Under the pieces are notes generated by a model. The model was given only the letters and a program-made list of their open reading frames with translations. It had not been told where the DNA came from and made no database searches. From assembly GCF_000334915.1 (NCBI RefSeq), contig NZ_AMSF01000079.1, positions 1 through 36,702 of the forward strand: DNA of 36,702 nucleotides, read 5' to 3'. Below are positions 17,332 to 25,070 of this stretch, one piece after another. This DNA is from Dyella ginsengisoli LA-4 (lineage in GTDB: Bacteria > Pseudomonadota > Gammaproteobacteria > Xanthomonadales > Rhodanobacteraceae). Within the stretch, counting starts at the first letter, position 1, and every line of letters begins with the position of its first letter. The translations under genes were made by a program, and so were the position numbers.

Positions 17332-18201
17332 TCAGTGGTAAATGTCGACAGTACTTGGCGGGAATGCCCCAATCCCCTGCGCGACGACCGTCATCTCCCC
17401 GGTCATATGGCAATGAGGGCAAGTGGCCTCTACTACCAAACCGCCGTGCTTGCTCTTCTTCACCCTTAGTGCCTTCACGTTTTCGTGCGAGAACCTGGCA
17501 GTGAAGGCGAGCCCGCAGGTGGCACTGGTGCAAGTGCACCAGGCCTTGGTCGGATGCACGGTCAGATCGCGTGGGAGCGGCGATGCGGGAGCCTCGTTAG
17601 CCGCGGTATGGCAGACCAGGAAGGTATTCACGCCCGGACGGAACAGCAGAAGAAAGGTCTGGTCGCGCGCCAGCTCCGTGCGGTTCTTGCTGATCAACTC
17701 ATAGTCCACCATCGGCCTGACCACGATGATCGACCTCGTGCGTTCCGCCAAGGCAATAAAAGACTTGCAACATCGCCTACACGGGCAAAGGCCAGCATCG
17801 ATCAGGTAGATGATCTCGAGGTAGCAGAACTCGGCAGAGCCCTTTGCAACGACTATGTTCTTTTTATTTTTGGGATCCTTCGGCACGGCCCAAAGCGCGT
17901 CCTCGCCACACCCCTTTTTGCCCGAACGCTGGCCACCATTGAGCAGTTTGGGGCCGTTCAAACGGGTCCTGCCGTCCTTGCTAATGCGGGTCACGTTCCA
18001 ATTGACGTCCTCCTCGCCCAGCCCCTTGAAGTCGCAAACGAATAGGCCCAAGGCAACTTGGACCTCAGACGGCAGCTCTTCCAGGTCCGACGTGGCGGTG
18101 TAGTCAGCATCCACGCGTTCGGCGTTGAAGCTGTGCCACCAAGTATCCTTGGTCAATGCCGGGTCGTGCTTTACCTCGGTCTTTTCCTTGACTTGTTCCA
18201 T
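17332..18201 (-). CDS. Cysteine-rich putative metal-binding protein, unknown family
   Basis: 289 residues from ATG 18201, with AGGGA about 8 nt upstream. No signal peptide or membrane helix. Two cysteine groups stand out: CPCRRCC at 139-145 in SAEFCYLEII...LIDAGLCPCRRCC, and WCTCTSATC (222-229) with CPHC (261-264), the latter pair shaped like a zinc ribbon. The first group sits after a helix starting SAE and before a strand (RSIIVVRP). This recalls the (H/C)AE...PCxxC layout of deaminases, but the first ligand is serine and the spacing is too short, so I do not call it one. Gene GC is lower than in the neighbours (A/T-rich patches near 17860). A GNAT gene ends 21 nt upstream on the same strand. 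Confidence 0.65.
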   Translation of the reverse strand: MEQVKEKTEVKHDPALTKDTWWHSFNAERVDADYTATSDLEELPSEVQVALGLFVCDFKGLGEEDVNWNVTRISKDGRTRLNGPKLLNGGQRSGKKGCGEDALWAVPKDPKNKKNIVVAKGSAEFCYLEIIYLIDAGLCPCRRCCKSFIALAERTRSIIVVRPMVDYELISKNRTELARDQTFLLLFRPGVNTFLVCHTAANEAPASPLPRDLTVHPTKAWCTCTSATCGLAFTARFSHENVKALRVKKSKHGGLVVEATCPHCHMTGEMTVVAQGIGAFPPSTVDIYH

Positions 18202-18222
18202 GGCCTTTTCCCTGCGGGTGAC

Positions 18223-18690
18223 TTATCGAATGGGAAGACTGCAGTAATGCACCAAGGTTGGCATCCCTCGATCCTGCTTACACACTCCGAGTTCGCGCCA
18301 ACCCGTTGCTTGAAACACACGCCGCGCAGCACGATTACCGCGAACCGTCCACGCATTCAAAACGGACCAGGGTCCCCGGGCTTGGCATAACAACAACAAT
18401 GCAGCCAAAGAAGCTTGGCCGTAACCCTGCCCCTGGAAATCGGTGCCCACGAACATGCTCACCTGCTCGCACGCAACGCCTATGCCACCGACAACGCGCC
18501 CAGAATCAACACATCGCACTGCCCACCGAGCGTCATCACCAGCGATAGGCGACCAGAGTCGCGCGGCAAGCTCTTCATTGATACGGCCGCGACCACCAAA
18601 CAGGGATGCCCGAAGCACAGGCTCGCCTAGCATGCCGGCCAAGGACGCGGCGGAGCCGGCATCTAACGGATCGAGCGCCACCGACTTCAT
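18223..18690 (-). CDS. GNAT family N-acetyltransferase
   Basis: 155 residues from ATG 18690, with GAGGAGG and a 7-nt spacer. The acetyl-CoA loop is clear in VSMFVGTDFQGQGYGQASLA (Q-x-x-G-x-G type). It is followed by WTVRGNRAARRVFQATGW, the usual C-terminal helix-strand of the fold. It transfers acetyl from acetyl-CoA to an amine, in the cytosol; substrate unknown. The stop is 21 nt from the start of the cysteine-rich protein on the same strand, so the two probably form an operon. Both lie between two inverted half REP arms. Confidence 0.85.
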   Translation of the reverse strand: MKSVALDPLDAGSAASLAGMLGEPVLRASLFGGRGRINEELAARLWSPIAGDDARWAVRCVDSGRVVGGIGVACEQVSMFVGTDFQGQGYGQASLAALLLLCQARGPWSVLNAWTVRGNRAARRVFQATGWRELGVCKQDRGMPTLVHYCSLPIR

Positions 18691-18746
18691 CGTCGCGCCT
18701 CCTCGAAGAGTCCTTGTGGAAAAGACCTTCTTGCGACATCCAAACA

Positions 18747-18772
18747 GAAAACGAGGGTCAGAGTGCGCTCTC
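18747..18772. repeat. Half REP-like arm
   Basis: GAAAACGAGGGTCAGAGTGC followed by GCTC matches the left arm of the REP-like family, inverted with respect to the arm at 17297-17325. No second arm follows directly. Confidence 0.55.
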
Positions 18773-19168
18773 AGCCAACCAGACGTGGGCCGTTGACCAG
18801 CTCACAGCAGCGCCGTGCCCCTCCGCCGCAGTCCAATGATCCGATTCGCTCCTCGCACCGTTTCCTTACGACAAACAACGAGCGCGCGCACGTCCCCAAC
18901 CACCGCTCGATGATAGGCTCCTGCGTCTCGGAAGTCTGTATCGCATGCTCACAGAAGAGCCCCCCCATACACGCCACCCAAGTTCTTGCGTTTGGCTCAG
19001 TCGCTCCTACTCAAGCAACGATCACCGCACTGGCGACTGAAGCTTGCTCCGGCCACTGGATGTCCCAGCGGCCGTGCGGTCGGGAGCACGCGGCCACACC
19101 GGACATGAAACAGGCCGACCGGACCGCAACCGGCAAGTGATCGGATGGCACCCGGGTCCGAGACTCAG
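18773..19168. other. Intergenic stretch without supportable gene
   Basis: About 400 bases of lower GC than usual. The open frames on both strands lack ribosome sites and motifs. Its left edge is the half REP arm and its right edge a degenerate REP-like hairpin. Confidence 0.45.
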
Positions 19169-19230
19169 AAAACAGGGGGAGGGAAACGTCGGAAGAATCG
19201 ACTTTTCGAGGAAATACCTCCTCTCCCTGC
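19169..19230. repeat. Degenerate REP-like hairpin
   Basis: AATCGACTTTTCGAGGAAAT at the centre matches the loop region of the REP-like family (GTCGACTTTTC/GAAAGT), with GGGGGAGGG on the left and CCTCCTCTCCC on the right as decayed outer arms. It sits at the 3' end of the broken gene on its right. Confidence 0.45.
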
Positions 19231-19671
19231 CATGGCAATATGAGCACCGGCCGCGCTTCGCGGGTCGACAAGTCGAGCAGGAATGCCCTGCCACGTTCGT
19301 CTGTCACGAGCAGTGCGTTACCGTTATCCGCCGCGAAAATGTCCTGCACATCGGCTTCCAGTGCTGGTAGGTAGTCGATCCGGTAGACCCGGGCGCCAGA
19401 GCTCGTGCCCTGTAGTCAGGTCGTTTGCCACGACGTAACCGCGGTTCTGGCCAAGGCCGTGCTCACGCCCCCACGGCAGCGCTTCGTAACGCACGGTGCC
19501 CAACACCACCGCAGCGACATTGGGCGGGCCGACACGTTTTGGCCTGGGCAGTTGTTCCTGGCCGCTCATCTGGGCGCTTCCTTGGCTTGTGCAGACGAGG
19601 GCGGCGTATGTCGTGACGGGTTTGCGCGGAGAGGCCGCTCGCGGGCTGGCCTCCAGCGCTTTTGGGGGCAT
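19229..19671 (-). pseudogene. Frameshifted small conserved protein gene
   Basis: The first frame runs from ATG 19671 through VGPPNVAAVVLGTVRYEALP, GLGQNRGYVVANDLTTGHEL and WR. At 19388-19393 (CCCGGG) one extra base puts it out of frame. Dropping one base gives RRVYRIDYLPALEADVQDIF and then ALLVTDERGRAFLLDLSTRE. This joined reading matches a family of short exported proteins that I recall with GY(I)xATDxxSGKELW and EEDVQDVF motifs, function unknown. After ARPVL the frame runs on into the degenerate REP-like hairpin and no stop occurs until 19011, so the original 3' end may be lost as well. It lies 33 nt behind the M28 peptidase gene on the same strand. The upstream signal-peptide part is unclear. 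Confidence 0.65.
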
Positions 19672-19704
19672 CGACCCTGCCCCGTTCGAGTACCCGCTTG
19701 GAGA

Positions 19705-21411
19705 TCAGCCGCCCGGCTTCCCCTTCGGACCCGGCACCATCATCTTCCTGCGCGCCGCGCGGAACGGACTGTCGGAATACCACTGCGGCCACACGCCTGT
19801 GCGGCTCAGTTCGCGCCCCAGGTCGTAGAGCGCCTGGGTGTCTTCGAGGATGCCGGAGTAGTCCCAGTTCGGATTGAACACGTCGTTCGTCGTGTGATAG
19901 CGGTGCGCGGTGTAGTCCTCGGCGGCCTTCTCGCCCGCGGCCTTGCCGCCATCGAGCAGGTCCAGGCCCGAGCTGGCGAGCATCGCCGGCACGCCGGCCT
20001 TGGCGAAGTTGAAATGATCGGAGCGGAAGTAGAAGCCGTTCTCCGGCGTGGTCTCGGGCGAGATCACCCGGCCCTGGGTTTTCAGCACGCCGGCCAGCAT
20101 GTCCTCCAGCTGCGACTGGCCCTTGCCGATCACCGTCATGTCGTGCGCGCGGCCGATGATCGGCAGCGCGTCCACGGCGATGTCGGCCACCGTCTTGTCC
20201 AGCGGGAACACCGGCCGGGCGGCGTAGTACTGCGAGCCGAGCAGGCCCGATTCCTCCAGCGTGGGCATGAAGAACAGCACGCTGCGCTGCGGCGGCGTCT
20301 TCTGGTGGGCGAAGGCGTCGGCCAGCTCCAACAGCATGGTGAGGCCGGTGCCGTTGTCGATCGCGCCGCTGTAGACCTGGTGGCCCTTCAGGTTGGGGTC
20401 GGTGCCGAGGTGGTCCCAGTGGGCGGTGTAGATCACCGCCTCGTCCGGCCGGGTGCGGCCCTTCACCATCGCCAGCACGTTGTGCGATTCGATGTGGCCG
20501 ATCTTGTCGTGCAGCGTCACCGAGGCGGTGGCGTTCAGCGGCACCGGCTTGAAGCCCGGCTTGCCGGCCGCTGCCGCCAGCTGGTCGAAGTTGAAACCCG
20601 CCGCTGCGAACAGCCGCGTGGCCGCGTCATGCGTGAGCCAGCCGGCCACCGGAAGCCGCGGTGCCGGGTCGACACGGGTCGGCAGGCTCAGCTGCGGACC
20701 GCTGCCGCTGTTCTGCAGCACGCTGAACGGGTAACCCGCCGCCGCATCGCTGGTGTGCACGATGAAGCAGGCCGCGGCGCCCTTCAGCGCCGCCTCGGCG
20801 TACTTGTAGGTCCAGCGCCCGTAGTAGGTCATGGCGCGGCCGTTGAACAGCTTGGGATCGCCGCTGGCAAAGCCCGGATCGTTGACCAGCACGATCACCG
20901 TCTTGCCCTTCACGTCGACGCCTTGGTAGTCGTTCCAGTGCCAATTGGGCGCATCCACGCCGTAGCCCAAAAACACCACTGGCGAATGCTTCAGGTCGAC
21001 CAGCGGCTTCGCCTGCAGCGTCTGCACCATCATGTCGGTGCGATAGGCGAAGCTCGTTTCCTTGCTGTGCGCCGCAATGCGCAACGTCACGTCGGGGTTG
21101 AGCAGGGTGATCGAGTCGGCCGGCACGGTCTGGAACCACGAGCCATGGTTGCCGGGCTTGAGCCCCATGCGCTTGAACTGCTCCACCAGCCAGGCCGTGG
21201 TGCGCTGCTCGCCGAGCGTGCCGGGCTTGCGGCCACCGAACGCATCGGAGCTGAGCGTCTTGTCGAACGTCGCGAAATCAGTCGCATTGATTTGCGGCGC
21301 CAGCGCCACCGGAGGTGCCGCTGCAGGCGACGCGGCCGACGGCGTGCCGGCCTGTGCGGCGCCTGCCGCCAACGTCGCGGCGACCAGGAGGATTGATGTC
21401 GCTACACGCAT
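19705..21411 (-). CDS. Secreted M28 family zinc aminopeptidase with PA insert
   Basis: 568 residues from ATG 21411, with GGGGAG and a 6-nt spacer. MRVATSILLVAATLAAGAAQ is the signal peptide. A PA-domain-like insert is recognisable in VDVKGKTVIVLVNDPGF and AALKGAAACFIVHTSD. The zinc-binding motifs of M28 follow: YTAHWDHLGTD, YSGAIDNGTGLTMLLELA, LEESGLLGSQYY and YFRSDHFNFAKAGVPA, covering H, D, E-E, D and H positions. It should release N-terminal amino acids from peptides in the periplasm or outside. The C-terminal tail KMMVPGPKGKPGG is polar. A repeat with a strong hairpin lies about 100 nt upstream. Confidence 0.93.
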   Translation of the reverse strand: MRVATSILLVAATLAAGAAQAGTPSAASPAAAPPVALAPQINATDFATFDKTLSSDAFGGRKPGTLGEQRTTAWLVEQFKRMGLKPGNHGSWFQTVPADSITLLNPDVTLRIAAHSKETSFAYRTDMMVQTLQAKPLVDLKHSPVVFLGYGVDAPNWHWNDYQGVDVKGKTVIVLVNDPGFASGDPKLFNGRAMTYYGRWTYKYAEAALKGAAACFIVHTSDAAAGYPFSVLQNSGSGPQLSLPTRVDPAPRLPVAGWLTHDAATRLFAAAGFNFDQLAAAAGKPGFKPVPLNATASVTLHDKIGHIESHNVLAMVKGRTRPDEAVIYTAHWDHLGTDPNLKGHQVYSGAIDNGTGLTMLLELADAFAHQKTPPQRSVLFFMPTLEESGLLGSQYYAARPVFPLDKTVADIAVDALPIIGRAHDMTVIGKGQSQLEDMLAGVLKTQGRVISPETTPENGFYFRSDHFNFAKAGVPAMLASSGLDLLDGGKAAGEKAAEDYTAHRYHTTNDVFNPNWDYSGILEDTQALYDLGRELSRTGVWPQWYSDSPFRAARRKMMVPGPKGKPGG

Positions 21412-21512
21412 GGAGAACTCCCCGGCTGGCGGAAAACGACCTTTCTAGCGCGCCGCCGCGCGGCTGTCCATGTCACACGGCCACCGTCATGGTGCACGTT
21501 CGCCCCAACCCT

Positions 21513-21574
21513 GATTCCGCGTCTCGAGAACTGGGGCAGGTTCACGTCCGGCCATGGGACAAGTGAACCTGCCC
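21513..21574. repeat. Dispersed repeat R2, copy 1, with 12-bp stem
   Basis: About 62 bp shared with 29906-29966 (common blocks GATTCCGCG, TCGAGAAC, GTCCGGCC, AGTGAACCTG at the same spacing; GCACGTTC also precedes both). In this copy GGGCAGGTTCAC (21534-21545) and GTGAACCTGCCC (21563-21574) form a perfect 12-bp stem with an inner GTCC/GGAC pair. It lies between the serine hydrolase stop and the M28 start and could act on mRNA ends. Confidence 0.7.
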
Positions 21575-21638
21575 TCGTCCCGGCTCTGCGCGTGTTCGCA
21601 GCCATCATCGAACCGCGCCCGGGGACATGGAGCCGTTC

Positions 21639-23069
21639 CTACTTCGACAGCGGCATCCGGAGTTGATAGTACTCAACCAGGCGCGTGGCACTTTGCGGGT
21701 CGACGTTGGCCAGGGCGACGACCACTTCATCGAGCGTCGGGAAGATCCGCAGTTCTCCGTTCATGCCCGGCGCGCCGCCGCCATGGCCGTAGACCGGCAC
21801 GCCCTGCTCATCGGCGACATTGAAACCGTAGCCGCACACCAGCGTCTGTTTGCGGGTAGCTTCCGCCAGGAGCGCAGGCGACAGCAGCTTGCCGGACTGC
21901 AGCGCCTGCGCGAACTTCAACAGGTCGCCGGCGGTGCTGTATCCGCCCCCGGCCGCGGTGCCACGGTACGGCAGGGTGTCGGCCGCATTGGTCCACGCGG
22001 TGTCGCCATCCTTGCGGGTATAGGCCTGTGCGCGTCCAGGCACGTCCACCTCCTCGGGCAGCGAACCGCTGTTGCGCATGCCGGCCGGCGCGAACACATG
22101 CTGGTTCACATAGTCGTAGTAAGACTGGCCACTGACGTGTTCGATGATGTCGCCCAGCAGCACGAAGCCGTAGTTGCTGTAGCTGAACCCCTTGCCGGGC
22201 GGATGGTCCGGACCGCGTGCGCCGTACAGACGGACATAGTCGTCGTGGGTCTTCAATGACAGCCGGTGCTTGTCGAACTCCGGCCCGAAGATATCGCCGG
22301 TGCCGCCCGTATGCGTGAGCAACTGGCGGATCGTCACCTTCGCGATGTCGGCGTTCGGGTAGTCAGGCAGGTACTGGCCCACGCTGCCATCGAGCGATAG
22401 CTTGCCGGCCTGCACCAGTTGCAGCGTAGCTACCGCGGTAAACATCTTGTTCATCGATCCGAGCCGGAACTTCGTGTCCAGCGTCGCCGGCTTGCCGGCT
22501 TCGCGATCGGCCAGGCCCCAGGCGCGCTGCAGCAACACTTTTCCGCCACGCGCCACCAGCAGCACGCCGGCGAACGCGTCCTGCTTGGCCATGGCGTCGG
22601 CCCTGGCAGCCAGCGCATCGAGCGCGGCGGCCTGATCCAGGCGCGGGATGCGCAGGTCCGCGGGGCGCTCGATCCTGTCGATGTCGAGCACCAGCGGCTG
22701 GCCCGCCCGCCATGTTGCCTTCACCCTCGCCACCGTGTCGGAGTCGAGCTCCTGCACCAGCATCTGCGCTGAACCCGATGCCGCCAGCTCGTGCCGCAGA
22801 AGCCGGAAACCGCCGGTCATGCGGTGGAAATCGAGCATGCCGTCGACATCCATCGTCGGCTGGTAACGATCGCGGAAGGCTTCGAGCTGCTTGCGCTCGT
22901 TGCTGTTGAATGCAACCAGCCACGCATCCAGCGCCTGCCGCGCCGGATCGGTCCGCAGTGCAATCGCCTGCCGGTCGGGGGCAGTTTCAGCGTGCGGCGT
23001 GGGCATGGCCTGCGCCAGCGCCGACAGAGGCAGGCAGCAGAACAACAGCAGGACAAGACGTAGAGACAT
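21639..23069 (-). CDS. Secreted serine hydrolase, class C beta-lactamase family
   Basis: 476 residues from ATG 23069. The frame is open to 23399, but MSLRLVLLLFCCLPLSALAQ gives a proper signal peptide directly at this start; the ribosome site is weak (GCGAG). After an N-terminal about 110-residue domain (LDAWLVAFNSNERKQLEAF) comes the beta-lactamase/PBP-like domain with the SxxK motif in FRLGSMNKMFTA, the YxN motif in FSYSNYGFVLLG and the HxG-like motif in VYGHGGGAPGMNG. Such proteins are periplasmic esterases, D-amino peptidases or PBP relatives rather than true antibiotic lactamases. It lies upstream of the M28 gene on the same strand with 228 nt between, so a shared transcript is uncertain. 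Confidence 0.9.
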   Translation of the reverse strand: MSLRLVLLLFCCLPLSALAQAMPTPHAETAPDRQAIALRTDPARQALDAWLVAFNSNERKQLEAFRDRYQPTMDVDGMLDFHRMTGGFRLLRHELAASGSAQMLVQELDSDTVARVKATWRAGQPLVLDIDRIERPADLRIPRLDQAAALDALAARADAMAKQDAFAGVLLVARGGKVLLQRAWGLADREAGKPATLDTKFRLGSMNKMFTAVATLQLVQAGKLSLDGSVGQYLPDYPNADIAKVTIRQLLTHTGGTGDIFGPEFDKHRLSLKTHDDYVRLYGARGPDHPPGKGFSYSNYGFVLLGDIIEHVSGQSYYDYVNQHVFAPAGMRNSGSLPEEVDVPGRAQAYTRKDGDTAWTNAADTLPYRGTAAGGGYSTAGDLLKFAQALQSGKLLSPALLAEATRKQTLVCGYGFNVADEQGVPVYGHGGGAPGMNGELRIFPTLDEVVVALANVDPQSATRLVEYYQLRMPLSK

Positions 23070-23453
23070 GGCAGCAACTCGCAGAGGGGTGTGCCCGAAG
23101 GAGATACCGCTGCCACAGGAACGGTTGCGGGGAGGAAGGAAGAGCGCAGCGCGACAGCCGGAAAATGAAAGAGGGACGAAACGGGCGCCATCCGCTCGGC
23201 ATAATTCCCTCCGTACCGTTTGCGAGCGGCCGCATGTCGGTCCGCAGCCGCTCCCATACCGCTGGCATCGCTTGCCTGAATCACCTTGACCGCCCTGCCG
23301 AGCTCGACCGACCGGGCCACTGCCGCACAGGCGAGGTTGTCCAGCGCACCGGAGAACGCCATACCCCTGCCGATTCAGCCGTCCGCACAACGACCTCACG
23401 CCGCAGTGCTAGCCTGCGCCAGCTGCACCAGCCCATGCTCGAAAGGATCTCGC

Positions 23454-24239
23454 ATGCTTGTCCGTCTCTGTCTCGGTGTCCTGGTCGCCCTGCCCGCATT
23501 CGCACTTGCCAGCACCGGGCAAGCCATCCGGGTGCAGCAGCCGTCTCCTGGCCACTACGAGCTCACCGCTACCTTCGATGGCAGCACCGACGTGGAGACC
23601 GCCCAACGGCTTCTGGCGCCCGAGGCGGCGAGGCGCTGCGGCAAGCAGCCCTACTCGCTGGGCCACTACACGTTTTCGACTTCTGCGCCGGCAGCCCCAG
23701 GGAACAGTGAAGCGACACCGCAGATCACCATCGTCCAACAGGTCATCTGCGGTGCTTCCGGATCAGCGGACCCGATTCGGCCGCAACAGAACGACGATTG
23801 GCACCCCGGCCCGGCCGACCAGGAGATCATCCGGAAGCGCTCGCTCGCCTACCTGGAGGCCAAGGATCGAGGCGACTTCAAGAGTGCCCTGGCGATGGTG
23901 GCCGAACCGACGCGCGGCATGATGGCCCACTCGCAATGGCAGGATGCGCGACGCGCATTCAACGCAGCAGCGGGCCCCGTCAGCAGCCGCGAGGTGATCG
24001 CCATCAGCTGGTACGACCACCCGCCCGGGGCCCCACCAGGCTGGTACGCGACGGCCGACTACACCGCCACCTACGCAAGCGCTGCGTTCTATTGCGGCTA
24101 CCTGGCCTGGATGCGCCAACCGGACGGCAGCTTCGCGATGATCCGCGAGGACGAAGGAAAACTAACCCCGTCCCAGGCAGCCACCATTCCCCCGGACCGC
24201 ATGGCCGCCGTGAGAGCCCAATTGGGTTGCAAGCGTTAG
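23454..24239 (+). CDS. Exported DUF4019-like protein
   Basis: 261 residues from ATG 23454, with AAAGGA and a 6-nt spacer; the frame extends upstream, but MLVRLCLGVLVALPAFALAS is a signal peptide starting exactly here. The first half (GHYELTATFDGSTDVETAQR and two cysteines) looks like a small beta domain. The second half (IIRKRSLAYLEAKDRGDFKS, SREVIAISWYDHPPGAPPGW, YATADYTATYASAAFYCGYL) resembles DUF4019/SnoaL-like alpha+beta barrels. No enzyme function can be assigned. It diverges from the serine hydrolase and is followed by a degenerate REP-like palindrome. Confidence 0.75.
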   Translation: MLVRLCLGVLVALPAFALASTGQAIRVQQPSPGHYELTATFDGSTDVETAQRLLAPEAARRCGKQPYSLGHYTFSTSAPAAPGNSEATPQITIVQQVICGASGSADPIRPQQNDDWHPGPADQEIIRKRSLAYLEAKDRGDFKSALAMVAEPTRGMMAHSQWQDARRAFNAAAGPVSSREVIAISWYDHPPGAPPGWYATADYTATYASAAFYCGYLAWMRQPDGSFAMIREDEGKLTPSQAATIPPDRMAAVRAQLGCKR

Positions 24240-24280
24240 CCTTTGTCACGACGGGCAAGTGCGGGGGAGAAGAACGAGAG

Positions 24281-24322
24281 GCGGCGTCGACACTTCAAGA
24301 GAGCGCACCCTGCCCGCCCCCA
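24281..24322. repeat. Degenerate REP-like palindrome
   Basis: GTCGACACTTC, AAGAGAGCGCACCCTG and then a C-rich stretch match the order GTCGACTTTTC / GAAAGTGCACTCTGACCCC of the REP-like family with several changes. It sits 42 nt past the DUF4019 gene stop. Confidence 0.35.
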
Positions 24323-24396
24323 TCTTGCGTACTCGTGTCGATCCGGCAGGTGCTTGATCGTCGCCCAAGGGAGCCCGAAGCCGTCCGGAGTCCGCC

Positions 24397-24906
24397 ATGG
24401 TGACCCGCAAGACAGAAAAGCCGCAGCGACCCGCAACGGTGAACGTAAGCAAGCCCGCCGCCAAACGCGCCCCCGCCGGTATCGCCCTGCCGGAAACCAT
24501 GAATGGCAAGGCCAGCCAGGCCAAGGCCGCCGTCGGCGACAAGCCGGTGTTCGCCTACATCGCCAGCCTGCCGCAACCGCAGCGCGCCATCGCCGAACAC
24601 ATCGACCGCCTGGCCGCCAACACCCTGCCCGGCCTGCAGCGCAGCGTGAAATGGGGCATGGCGTACTACGGCGTCGGCGACGGCTGGTGCTTCAGCTGCG
24701 GCGCCTTCGCCAGCCACGTCAAGCTGATGTTCGTCAACGGCACGACGCTCGACCCGGTGCCGCCGGTGACGCCCGTCGCCATGGGCAAGGCGACGCGCGG
24801 CGTGGAGCTGGCCTCGCTGGACGACATCGACGAAGACCAGATCACGGCGTGGATGCGGCAGATCACTTCGAAGCCGGGCGTGGGGAAGCGGCCGGCAAAG
24901 AAGTGA
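24397..24906 (+). CDS. DUF1801 (YdhG-like) protein
   Basis: 169 residues from ATG 24397. A basic, Ala/Pro/Lys-rich N-terminal tail (about 45 residues) precedes the DUF1801 domain: FAYIASLPQPQRAIAEHIDR, LPGLQRSVKWGMAYYGVGDG, WCFSCGAFASHVKLMFVNG, then RGVELASLDDIDEDQITAW. These are small cytosolic proteins with a YdhG/frataxin-like fold and no established reaction. The tail and the C-terminal KRPAKK could bind nucleic acid, which is a guess from composition. Single gene, convergent with the hybrid kinase, with a REP-like palindrome between them. Confidence 0.88.
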   Translation: MVTRKTEKPQRPATVNVSKPAAKRAPAGIALPETMNGKASQAKAAVGDKPVFAYIASLPQPQRAIAEHIDRLAANTLPGLQRSVKWGMAYYGVGDGWCFSCGAFASHVKLMFVNGTTLDPVPPVTPVAMGKATRGVELASLDDIDEDQITAWMRQITSKPGVGKRPAKK

Positions 24907-24992
24907 AACGCCACGGCAGGCGCCGCCCTTGATCTTTCCATTGCGCCGGAAGGAGGCCAGTCCGCCTTGCGCGGGTTGAAAACCTCGACGTC

Positions 24993-25047
24993 GGAAGGGG
25001 TAAGGGCACCATCCACTTTTCGAGAAAGTGCACTCAGCCCCCTTTTT
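24993..25047. repeat. REP-like palindrome between convergent genes
   Basis: The core CCACTTTTCGAGAAAGTGCA is flanked by AAGGGG on the left and CCCCCTTTTT on the right, the layout of the copy at 33160-33212. Lying between the convergent DUF1801 and hybrid kinase genes, with a T run on the plus strand, it can serve as a terminator. Confidence 0.65.
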
Positions 25048-25070
25048 GCAGCGAGCCTGGCCAAGGGCTC

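Noticed and set aside
17332-18201. Cytidine-deaminase-type toxin
   Set aside because: The motif reads SAE instead of H/CAE, and only about 16 residues separate it from PCRRC with no strand between, so the zinc site is not demonstrated. Kept as unknown.
19405-21396. 663-codon plus-strand frame over the M28 gene
   Set aside because: Shadow frame; the opposite strand carries all M28 zinc motifs and a signal peptide.
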